Assembly: GCA_023935145.1 (NCBI GenBank)
Contig: CM043698.1
Coordinates: forward strand, 85,659,001-85,723,000
From: Bretschneidera sinensis
Lineage: Eukaryota > Streptophyta > Magnoliopsida > Brassicales > Akaniaceae
Direction of reading: 5' to 3'
Length of the DNA stretch: 64,000 bases
The position numbers and the translations under genes are program-made. Positions 34,886-44,553 of this stretch are shown one piece after another; positions within the stretch are counted from its first letter, which is position 1; each line of letters begins with the position of its first letter. Below the pieces are notes generated by a model, which was not told the DNA's origin, did not search any database, and saw only the letters and a list, made by a program, of their open reading frames with translations.

Positions 34886-36604
34886 ATGTGGATGAATCCA
34901 GCGCCGGTTTCACAGTCTTTAGAGGACGCCCTCAAAGATTTCATTAAAATGACCGGCCCGTCCCTCAATGCTGCCAACACTTTCAATGTTGAAAGCTGTT
35001 CCATCTGTGCTAGTCCCATGCATCTAGCACAGAATTGCCCATCAATGCCGGTTTGTGCCGAGTATCCTATGGAACAAATGAATGCTTTCAATGACTGTTG
35101 TTGGCAATCAAATAGATCTTACTCTGAAACATACAATCTAGGGTGGTGGGACCACTCTAATGTTTCATGGACGCAGAACCAACTGAGGAATCAGGGAGGA
35201 GACCCTTATCATGCTCACAATCAATACCCTCCTGAATTTCCTCCACCAATTCCAAGTTATGGTCACTCAGCTTATCCAGCACCATCACCCGCTTACCAAG
35301 CTCCCATTCAAGCGCCAGCATCGGTTTCACAGTCATTGGAGGACGCTCTCAATGATTTCATGAAAACGACTAGCCAATCTATGAGTGAAGTGATGAGTGC
35401 AACAATAGAAAACACCCAAGCAATTGCCACACTAGAGAGTCAAATTGATCAAATCGCAAGTTACGTGGGTGAAGGAGAGGAAGGAACGTTCCCCAGTCAA
35501 ACTGATCCTAACTCAAAGGAACAGTTTGCGGTGGGAAATTTATTAACTCCTATGCATTGGCAGGAACAAGTGCAATCAATTGTCCCATTGTCTGGGAGAC
35601 AAGTGCACAATCAAGTGGAAGAGAACCCTGCTATGCACCAAGGGCAAGAAAGTGGCAACAATGAGAATAGAGATGCTGAGCCATCTACAGCCACTCATAT
35701 TATTAAGGATCTCTCTAGGTCGTTTTTACCTAAAACGCCTTACCCTGAGAGACTACAAGCGCCCAAGAAAGAAGGAAAGTCTGAGGACATTATGGAGGCA
35801 TGCTTTGCTCAGTTTGAAGAGGATTTGGATTTAGATAAGTTACTTGAGCAAGCAAATACTATCGTGGAGTCTGCTCCTCGGGAGAGTAGTAGGATAGAGG
35901 AGACTATGGATGAATCCCGTATTGAGGATCCCTTGGAGGCATGCTTTGCTCACTTTGGAGAGGACTTGGGTTTAGATAAGTTACTCGATGAAGTAAATGT
36001 CATTTTGGAGTCTGATCCTCGAGAAAGCAGTGAGACCGAGGAAACCACAACACCTGAACCTCACAAGAAGGAATTTAAGCCTTTACTGGATAATCTTGAG
36101 TATAAGTTCCCAGGTCCAGCAGATTCTTTGCCTATAATTATAGCTTTAGATTTGGGTGATGCTCCAGAGAAGAAATTATTGGACATCTTAAGAGAGCATC
36201 AGGAAGCTATAGGCTGGACTATTGAGGATGTCAAAGGAATCAACCCCTCGTTGGTGATACACACGATACAGTTGGAGGAGAATACCAAGCCATCGAGGGA
36301 GCCACAAAGAAGGCTCAACCCTACTATACAAGAGGTTGTGAGGGGAGAAGATATGAAGCTGTTAGAGGCAGGGATCATTTATCCCATCTCTGATAGCAAG
36401 TGGGTGAGCCAGATTCTAGTCGTGCCCAAACGTGCTGAATTTACGGTTGTAAATAAAGACAACGAGTTGGTTCCAACTCGAGTACAATCAAGATGGAGAA
36501 AGTGTCTAGACTACCGTAAATTGAATGCTGCCACCAGGCCTGATCATTTTCCATTCCCATTTATTGATCAGGTGGTGGAGCACTTAGTTGGGCATGTTTA
36601 CTAA
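34886..36604 (+). CDS. gag-RT fusion ORF of element G (572 codons, uninterrupted)
   Basis: It starts at 34886 (MWMNPAPVSQ). A CCHC knuckle (CSIC-N4-H-N4-C) is at about residues 38-51. A proline/tyrosine-rich stretch precedes a second copy of the SQSLEDALNDF-type segment (about residue 150, compare residue 9). Two acidic repeats containing EACFAxFxEDLxLDKLL lie at about residues 305 and 352. From about residue 390 it joins RT sequence (AIGWTIEDVKGINPS, YPISDSKWVS, CLDYRKLNAATRPDHF) and stops before the catalytic aspartates. The gag core, protease, RNase H and integrase are absent. The open frame fits the element's youth; an expressed function is not shown. Confidence 0.85.
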   Translation: MWMNPAPVSQSLEDALKDFIKMTGPSLNAANTFNVESCSICASPMHLAQNCPSMPVCAEYPMEQMNAFNDCCWQSNRSYSETYNLGWWDHSNVSWTQNQLRNQGGDPYHAHNQYPPEFPPPIPSYGHSAYPAPSPAYQAPIQAPASVSQSLEDALNDFMKTTSQSMSEVMSATIENTQAIATLESQIDQIASYVGEGEEGTFPSQTDPNSKEQFAVGNLLTPMHWQEQVQSIVPLSGRQVHNQVEENPAMHQGQESGNNENRDAEPSTATHIIKDLSRSFLPKTPYPERLQAPKKEGKSEDIMEACFAQFEEDLDLDKLLEQANTIVESAPRESSRIEETMDESRIEDPLEACFAHFGEDLGLDKLLDEVNVILESDPRESSETEETTTPEPHKKEFKPLLDNLEYKFPGPADSLPIIIALDLGDAPEKKLLDILREHQEAIGWTIEDVKGINPSLVIHTIQLEENTKPSREPQRRLNPTIQEVVRGEDMKLLEAGIIYPISDSKWVSQILVVPKRAEFTVVNKDNELVPTRVQSRWRKCLDYRKLNAATRPDHFPFPFIDQVVEHLVGHVY

Positions 36605-36612
36605 TGTTGGGT

Positions 36613-36655
36613 CTGGCTGAAGACGTTAAACTTAGCGCTCATGGGAGGCACCCCA
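36613..36655 (+). other. Conserved 43-bp 3' box, copy in G
   Basis: Starts CTGGCTGAAGACGT and lies eight bases after the ORF stop, in another frame. Its sequence is almost the same as the copies in B, C and E. Confidence 0.9.
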
Positions 36656-37856
36656 CAGCTTATCTTTTCTTTTGTTTATTTATTATTTCGCATATTTATG
36701 ATTAATGTTTGTTTCCAGTATTTTTTGTTTTCCAGTTTTTATTTTTCAGGGACAAAGCGTACTTCAGTTCAAGTTTGGGGGTATGCTATGAGCCATACCA
36801 GTCCAGATAGTTCTCCATATCTCAGGTCAGCTCTTTCCATAATAGTCACACATTGGGGTCAATGTGTAATTTAAGTTTGGGGGTATGGGAGACACATCAC
36901 ACACTTTGTCCTAATTTGTTGTCTTTTCGTCATAGAGATAAATGCATGCTCATGTTATCGTGAAATTTTAGTTGATCTAAACATTTTCTGTGATGTGATG
37001 TCATTGGTGAGCTTAACATTTTGAACACATGATCTGGTGATAAATTTTTAAAATTTAGTTACTTACTTTAGGCATTTTGAGAATTCACATGTTTGATCTA
37101 ATCTCACACGAGCACATTAGCACAAATTATGTGAGGTATGACACGTGATTTTAATGTGTATTTTTCCTTATCTTAACTGAAACTGGATGACTTGTTGGAT
37201 GAACTCTTGGGCATAGGAAAAAAAAAAAAAAAAAAAAAAAAAATTATCAATAAACTTTTCGCTGAGTAACTGGACCTCTTGCCTCAGTAAGCAGTGAGTG
37301 TTCACGTCAAAAGGTGAAATTTTGCTTGTTAATATTAAGGTCGGTTTAATTTCGTAAGCCTTTTTGACTTGAGTTAGTAAGTCCTTAGGGGTGTCTTTAC
37401 ACCTAATGCCCTAAAACCATCTGGTTTGGGAGTCATTGACTCAACACTCGCTACATGGGTCAATTAGAAAGCTTAAGGGAACTAAACATAGCCGTGCCTT
37501 ATTAAAAAAAAAAAAAAAAAAAAAAGGTGAATAAAATAAAAACTATGCCTTTTTGTTCATTTTTGATGGGAAATTCGGTGAATCTTGAGACATGGAGACC
37601 TTACACATTAGAGTTACTTGGAAGCTTCATTTTTATGTACTAATTCACCTTACACTGATTCAAGATTGTGATGCCTTATCTTGCCTTTTGTAAGTAATTA
37701 GATTTTAACATTTCTATTCATTGCGAAGATGTGTTTACCTTTTTAAGCTTGCTTATGAATGAATATCATGATGATGTGTGCTCCTTAAATTTTTGGATAC
37801 CATGAGTGATGACTTTATCTTTATGTTCTTTGTTTTTCATTGAGTCTTTTATTTTG
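36656..37856 (+). other. 3' noncoding region of element G
   Basis: Contains AGTTTGGGGGT (about 36771), hairpin ACACATTG-GGGT-CAATGTGT (36848-36867), AAGTTTGGGGGT (about 36873) and A runs of about 25 (37219-37243) and 20 (37505-37525). No gene. Confidence 0.8.
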
Positions 37857-37896
37857 TTTTGCTAAGGGACTAGCAAAATATAAGTTTGGGGGTATT
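37857..37896 (+). other. Hairpin plus polypurine tract before the 3' LTR of G
   Basis: TTTTGCTA-AGGGAC-TAGCAAAA (37857-37878), then AAGTTTGGGGGTATT, then the LTR at 37897. Confidence 0.9.
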
Positions 37897-39162
37897 TGAT
37901 GAGTCTAAAATATTGCATATTTTAGACCCTTAACTTATATTTGTTATGCTCTTAGTTAGTATTATTTTACTCTATTTTACGTTTTTCTTGTGTTTTGTGT
38001 GTTTTTACAGCTTTGTGGAGAAAGTGCAGCATTTCAGGTTGATTTGAAGCTTCTGGAGACATTGCGCTCGATCGCAACAGACATGCGATCGAGCGCACCA
38101 GCGCTCGAGCGCACCTGCCTTTGAACGAGCGCAAGGTCAACATCCCACATCGAAATATTTGAAGATCAGTGCATCTGCGATCGATCGCAGCAGACATGCG
38201 ATCGAGCGCACATGAGATCGTGCACACAAGACATGCGATCGATCGTACCTGCGATCGATCGCACCACACTGCGATCGAGCGCACACGGGCCTGTATCCCA
38301 CATCGTTTCTGCAACCTGTTTTACTCCGGGTCTTCCCCTATATAAACACCATTTGGCTTCATAATCCAATGTACAATTCCTAAGCCACTTTGGTGTTTAC
38401 CGGTGGACTTCCGCCAGCATTCTGGTGGATCCCGAAGGCATTGCTACCACGAGGGGAAGCGCCGCTCGGCAGCGAGTGGAATTTCTTCCATGTAAAGTTG
38501 TTTATTTATTTCTTTATATTCAGTTGTTTTTAGTTTAAATGTTTAGCACTTGTTATTATAGTTTTATAGTTATGAGTGGCTAGACTCTTCAGCTAAGGTT
38601 GAAGATGAAGCCCCGCCATTGTTTGGCGTAGTAGTTCAGATTTGCTTGTACAAATCTGACAATTTTTAGTATAAATGTTCTGTCAATTATTTGAGTTAAT
38701 CTTATAATTGATTGAGTTTAAATTGTCTGTTGGATTTTCTTTGTGTTTCATCTGATGGATACATTGAATGCTTTTCGATTAAATTGGATTCCCTTTGTGA
38801 TTTGTTAAGAGCGGATACATCGGGTGCTTTTGGTTTAGTTGGGATATTCTTTGTTTTTTGTCTTATAGTTGGATTCATTGAATGTTTTGATAGGCTATAT
38901 TTTTAGAACATGTATGCTTAACTTCGGTGGGGTGGATTCGGAAATCTTAGTGCTTTTTATTATTAGTTTTTAAAATCAATTTAATTTAGTTTTAATTTAT
39001 TTTACAAATTATCATTCAAAATTCGGAACTAGGTTAAGATAGAGTTAATTTAGATTGAAAATATACTTTCACAACGCAATTCCCTGTGGATTCGACCTCG
39101 CACTTGCACACACTATATTGCAAACGACTCGTGCGCTTGCGAGTAAATTAAAACTCACAACA
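37897..39162 (+). repeat. 3' LTR of element G (1266 bp)
   Basis: Same length as the 5' LTR and almost identical. It ends CTCACAACA, followed by TAGAT. Confidence 0.95.
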
Positions 39163-40588
39163 TAGATGGCTCTACAAGATCAAAGAAGGGAATACTCCAA
39201 GGGATGAAGTCCAGTATAAAGCTAAGCTGGTGGCGAAGGGGTTCACACAAAAAGAAGGTAGAGATTTCACCAAAATATTCTCACTGGTTGTGAAGTACAA
39301 GACGATCCGGATAGTGTTAGCATTGGTGGTCCAATTTGATTGGGAAATTGAGCAAATGGATGTGAAGACAACATTCTTAAATGGAGAGCTCAATGAGACC
39401 ATTTTTATGAGATAACCCAAAGGTTATGAGGAAGGAAGACAGGGAGAGTTAGTGTGCAAATTAAAGAAGTCTCTCTATGGCTTGAAGCAATCACCTCAGC
39501 AATGGAACAAAAGGTTTGATTCCTTTGTAATCAGCTTGGGTTTCATGAGGAGATGCTATGATTCGTGCTTATACTATAAGGGGCAGAAGGTTGAGGAAAT
39601 GGTGATCATCCTCATTTATGTTGATGACATATTGCTGGTTGGGAGCAACATAGAGAGGATAAATAAATTGAAGGCTTAACTCAGTGAGGAGTTTGAGATA
39701 AAGGATCTTGGCCATGCACTAAATATCCGTGGGATGTGTATCATCCGGGAAAGGGAGAGAAACAGATTGAAGATCTCTCGAACCTCATACATAGAGAAGA
39801 TGATATCTAAATTCTCTATAGAAGATAGCAAACCAGTGAAGGTTCCCTTTGCTGGTCATTTCAAATTCTCCAGCGATCAATGTCTAAGATCGGAGGCGGA
39901 GAAGAAGGAAATGGAGAAAGTCCCTTACTCTAGTGTTGTTGGTTCTGTTATGTACACCATGGTAAGCACTAGACCCGACATTGCTCATGCAATGAGTGTT
40001 CTCAACAGGTTTATGAGTAATCCCAGAAAGAAGCATTGGCTTGTGGTGAAGTGGTTGCTGAGGTATTTGAAGGGAAGCCCAGAAGTAGGGCTGGTGTATG
40101 GGAAGAGGGGTAATGCCATATGCCTTGAGGGTTTTGCTGATTCAGACTATGGAGCAGACCGAGATAAAAAGAGATCGATTACCTCTTATTTTTTCAACTT
40201 AAATGGATGTTGTGTAAGTTGGAAGGCTCAGTTACAGCCAGTGGTAGCACTCTCAACAACCGAGGCTGAGTACACAGCTGCTACGAAGGCCATCAAGGAG
40301 GCTATGTGGTGCAAAGGGTTGCTTGAAGAGTTGAAGGTACTGGAGGAGTAGGTTGTGATATTTTCGGATAGTCAAAGTGCCTTGCACTTGTGTAAAAATC
40401 CAGTGTTCCATGAGAGGACAAAGCATATGGATGTTCGGTATCATTTCATTCGAGAAAATGTTACGAAAGGATGCATCCATGTGGACAAGGTTGCCACGGA
40501 AGAAAATCCTGCGGATTTGGGTACTAAAATTCTACCTCTAAGTAAGTTCAATCATTGCCTTAGACTACTTAGGATAGGAGTCGGTTGA
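39163..40588 (+). pseudogene. RT and RNase H of element F (3' part)
   Basis: The frame resumes WLYKIKEG, then VAKGFTQKEGRDF and the catalytic YVDD (about 39619-39630). The RNase H region carries ADSDYGADRDKKRS, STTEAEY, DSQSALHL and NPADLGTK. In-frame stops lie at about 39413 and 39677 (both CAA to TAA by comparison with the family) and 40349 (CAG to TAG). It ends at 40588. Confidence 0.9.
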
Positions 40589-40668
40589 TAGATAACTCAT
40601 GATGAGTTTGGATCCCGAAGGTTTCTGCACAATGGTTCAGGTTTAAACACTTAGACAAAGGTAGAGAT

Positions 40669-41722
40669 TTTTTGTATTTATCTAAGATTTTCACAGGTTC
40701 AAACATGGTTCAAAGATGGTTAAAATCTAAACTAAAGATGGAAGATTAAATTTTAGCAAGTTAGAAGGCTGCACACATGTGTGTGCATTAATTTGGAGCA
40801 AGGGAAGGCTAGGCACACTAGTGTGTGCACTTCAGCACACAAGCTGATGGAGTGTGTGCACTGCTAGGCAGCATCAATGTGCACCAGCGGTGCACCCGCC
40901 CTCTCCAATGCCGTGCCATCCAGAAGGTAAGCTCTAGGACTGCTCCAGCGGTGCACCGGCCATCCACCAGTGGCGCACCGTCCAGCAAGGATACTGCTGG
41001 GACAGAACCAACGTTGCACCGCTCAGCCAGCCGTAGTGCACCATCCAGCGTGCACACAAGCACACTCTGCCTCAGCGCCTCACCGTGCCCTGCTGAGTAC
41101 CGCACCACAAGGCACACAGCTGCACCCATAGGTAGTAAGCGTAAAGGCTCTCCAAAGTGTGTGTGCGTAATACCGAAACGCACAGCACCACTTGAAAAGT
41201 GATGAAGGGCTAAGATTAAAAGGAGATCATGATTAAAGGGTGGAGCTTGATTCACAAGAATGTGCAAGATCTGAATGACTATAAAAGGGGTTCCTAAGCC
41301 TCATTTTTCACATATAGAAAAAAAACACATACAAGACACACTTTGAGATCAATTGTAAGAGAGGATTGTGTGAGAGACATAAACACAAGAGGGACTCTTT
41401 GTAGTGAGGCTGGTTGTAAAGAAGAGAGAGTAGTATAGAGAGAGAGTATTGTAATCTTCTTTCTTCTCTTCTTGTTTCTTCAAGAACTTGAGCTTCTTGA
41501 AGGGGATTACTGTAACTTGTAAGAACCATTAGAGATAGTGCAGAGAGTTCCTCACGGAGACATAGGCACATTACCGAACCTCGATAACAAATTACTTGTC
41601 TTCTTTCTTTCTTTGATTTTTTGTTCTTGTGTTCGATTGCTGAAATTATTTCTACAAGTCATTCTAGACTTGGGTGTTTGGAAGATCACCATCTGGGCAT
41701 CTTGTCAAGGTGATTTCCAACA
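40669..41722 (+). repeat. 3' LTR of element F (about 1054 bp)
   Basis: Follows the purine-rich CAAAGGTAGAGAT. Its first bases are mutated relative to TGTTGG; it ends TTTCCAACA, followed by CTTCT. Clearly diverged from the 5' LTR. Confidence 0.9.
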
Positions 41723-42043
41723 CTTCTTCTTTCTTTTCACTTGTCCATCCTCTTTACCAAACACAAGATGGAAAGATGAATATTTTCTTTTCTTTTCATT
41801 TTTCTTTCCTTTTACTTTTATTTCCTCCCACATTTCTCTGCTACCAATCATAGCCATAGAGTTTCATTTATCCATCAATTGGTCTGGGTATTTGTGATGT
41901 ATGAATATGATGTATGCATACCTTGAAGATTTTGCATTGCATAATTCATCTATGTATTTGTCTATCAATAGATTTGGTAACTTGCTATTTTGAATATGGA
42001 GTTTCTTATTTTTACATTTAGCACTTTTTCTTTTGTGTTTCAG

Positions 42044-42128
42044 CTGCTTACCTTCTAACTTGGAGAAGTCTGAAAGTTGGATCATTTGGTGTTCTGCTGA
42101 AAAATCTGATTGTACCTTTGATACTTGA
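42044..42128 (+). CDS. Possible terminal coding exon of the unidentified host gene
   Basis: It begins after a strong acceptor (TTTTGTGTTTCAG, ending 42043). In the phase left by the exon ending at 28954 it stays open for about 28 codons (SCLPSNLEKSESW at the start) to a TGA at 42126-42128. A phase match alone has about a one-in-three chance. Other frames are also open, so this is tentative. Confidence 0.3.
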
Positions 42129-43570
42129 ATAAATCGTCTTCATCATTGGGTACATAATTACTAGTACTAAGAGATATTGTTCATTTCTCCTTTTTGCAAA
42201 GTTTTAGGTGTTCGTTTTGTAAATAGGGCTTATCATATATGGTTTGTTCAAGTTGTTGGCATCCTTGAATTGTGTTCGTTAAAATTATTTGCTTGATGAT
42301 TGTTCTGGGTTAGAGGTTTCTATGTTTTTTTTGTGGTGCTACCATCATAATTGTTTGATGGTCTGGTTTAAGTTGATCCTTAAGAGTATCATAGTCTTTT
42401 CTCATTAAAGCATGAAACACGTTTTAATTGTATTTTAGGGGGTTATTCCCATTATTTGCATTTGAAGCATTCATGTTTTTGATGTAGCATGCTGAGATTC
42501 TATCCATTTTCCACATTTGCATACATTATTTGCAAACTATCATCATATATGAAAATCTAAAGCTAAATGGCATCAATATGTGAGATAACTAAATCTAAAT
42601 CTAAAACTATCATCATAATTTGCATGGTAATTGGAAAAGCTAAGTAGCAGTAGCTGCCAAAAAACAGCTTTAGAGCCAAAAAAACAGCAGTATGTGAGGC
42701 TGTTATTTTTCACATATTGGAATGCTTTTATTCTTTTGTTTTGCTTTTCCTACATTATCTTAGTTGATGTATGATCCCAAATTACGCCCATCTAATTCTG
42801 TTTACTGATTTTCTATTGCTGCTGGGTCTTTAACAGTCCTGTAACATTGATGAAGAAGCAGTTGAAACTGCAATATCAGTGTAGCATGCTGGAGAATTTG
42901 GATGTCCATTTTTGCCTAAAGTTGAGAACTAATGGTTTCTTTACTTTCTTCCCAACCAGTAGTATTTCATTTTCACTGTCATCTGTAAGAGTTTATATAG
43001 TTTACTTTAGTTGGATAAGAGTATGACTTCGATTCATCGTTTTTCTGTTGCATGGTGGCTGACAGATATACTCAATGAGCATGGGGAGGTTACGTGCAGT
43101 GTGCCCTACTTTGAAGGGCATCTTCAGCAGCCCGTCACCTTTATAATAATGTGATTTAAGAATTTTGTTTTTAAATTTTCAAGTGGTTATTTGCTTCCAT
43201 TGTTTGCGGCAACCAGCTTAGTATTGTAGCCATGATTTGCTCTTCATGTGTTGTAAATGTTAATTGTTGGTGTTTGTTTGGCTATATGGATATACATGAT
43301 GTAGCTCTGTTCTCGTGTAACAGTACAATAAATACTACCTGTACTCTATGTAACCCGGATTTAGAATATTGAGAGCATCTCTTCTTTAGTTGCAGCTACT
43401 TTAAACTCGTATAGAAGCAGATTTTAGTGAAGGCAAATGAGGGAAAGTCTTCTGTGGGTTTTTGGCATGATGTGCTACACTGCAATCACTACCCTCAAGG
43501 GAAAAATCCTTCTTGGTTCAGTGGTTATGCTCCTGAAAATTGCTTGGGATGCATATATATACATATATGT

Positions 43571-43574
<4 letters not shown>
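42129..43574 (+). other. Gene-like flanking DNA, no assigned gene
   Basis: There are possible 3' UTR exons. An acceptor-like CTTTAACAG lies near 42837, and about 100 bp after it is less AT-rich than its surroundings. No product is recognised. Confidence 0.3.

Positions 43575-43619
<45 letters not shown>
43575..43619. repeat. (AT)n microsatellite
   Basis: About 22 uninterrupted AT units, flanked by CA-rich sequence. Confidence 0.95.
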
Positions 43620-43628
<9 letters not shown>

Positions 43629-43910
43629 CATATTTAGTGCTACTGTTCTGCTTAATATTATTTTAGATGTGAGAGAGGCTGCTAGGCTTTGCAAATCTGA
43701 AAAACTATTCAATTGATAGCATCCATTAAACTGGGGTCTTGCTACAATTGGCTCTGTACGATAGCATCTTTGCTCAAAACTGAGGTCTTCCTCTTGGTTT
43801 CCTTGCTCAAATTTGAATGGAAGTTGGAGTTCATATAAAAAAAAATACTTAAAAGTTTAAAGATTATGATATTTAAGTGCTATTGACCAAAGGTTCGAAA
43901 GTTATGGTTG

Positions 43911-44553
43911 CAATTTATCAATTTATCAAAGTTGTACATGATCAATGAATATTGTATTTTAAAGTTGTCTTCAACTATCATATTTTTTAGAAGAAAAGTA
44001 TGTTATCTTTTAGATATTGAACAAACTTGAGTATTGTATTTAATAGGTTGTTTGTTCATATTTTATCAAATTGTGAAAGTTGTGTTGTATTTTTTATTTT
44101 AATTTTTAAGAATTTATTTAACAAACAAACATGACATGACTAGGGGAAGAGTGTTGTCATGTTTGATCGATGATATATAAAAAATACTAACATTTTAAAA
44201 ATAAAATAATATTAATTATTTCCAAGTATTCGGTGTGTGCTTAAAAAAATGTATTTAGTAAATATGAGAAATAAAATTAATTTTAGACATTAAAATTTAA
44301 ACTGGAAACTGAAAACTGAAAACAATTATAAGAAGGTGTAATCCAAACAATTTTCTTTTTTCAAAACAGTTTTCAAAATAAGATTATCCAAACAACATTT
44401 CACTGAAAATTGTTTTGGAAACAGTTTTCGAGTTATAGTTATCCAAACATGTTTTCTTCATAAAACATCATAAAACAATTTTCAGTTTTCATTTTCGAAA
44501 ATAGTTTTCGAACACTGAAAACTGAAAACTGTTACCAAAATGTACCCTTCAAT
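43911..44553 (-). mobile_element. Harbinger-like element copy 1 (non-coding)
   Basis: Reverse-complement copy of 60522 to about 61090. The terminus at 44553 reads GGGTACATTTTGGTAACAG on the minus strand. The subterminal region is dense in GTTTTCAG/CTGAAAAC motifs. The far terminus is not clear. Confidence 0.65.

Larger units (their letters stand above)
33489..39162 (+). mobile_element. Element G: very young non-autonomous Athila-like element, duplication TAGAT
   Basis: Flanked by TAGAT at 33484-33488 and 39163-39167. The two LTRs are 1266 bp each, and I noticed only two differences between them, near 33812/38221 and 34448/38856. The interior holds a perfect tRNA-Asp primer site, a 35-base A run, one 572-codon frame joining gag and the start of RT, the 43-bp box, both hairpins and a polypurine tract. 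Protease, most of RT, RNase H and integrase are missing, so it must have been mobilised by a helper element. Confidence 0.95.
29609..41722 (+). mobile_element. Element F: Ty1/copia retrotransposon (probably Tork-like), split by element G
   Basis: Flanked by CTTCT at 29604-29608 and 41723-41727. It has LTRs of about 1.05 kb, an initiator-Met primer site, gag, protease, integrase and RT/RNase H in copia order. Element G occupies 33489-39162, inside RT. Many stops, nearly all explicable as C-to-T or G-to-A changes, and one frameshift between gag and protease show that it is inactive. Confidence 0.95.
29476..41855. mobile_element. MITE split by copia element F
   Basis: GGCTATGATTGGTAG at 29476-29490 and its exact reverse complement at 41841-41855 are terminal inverted repeats. 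They are flanked by ATA on both sides. Without F the element would be about 255 bp. The halves are 29476-29608 and 41728-41855. The superfamily is uncertain; a 3-bp duplication suits PIF/Harbinger-type MITEs. Confidence 0.7.

Noticed and set aside
43427..43712. Frames rich in Tyr-Ile repeats
   Set aside because: Translation of the (AT)n microsatellite.
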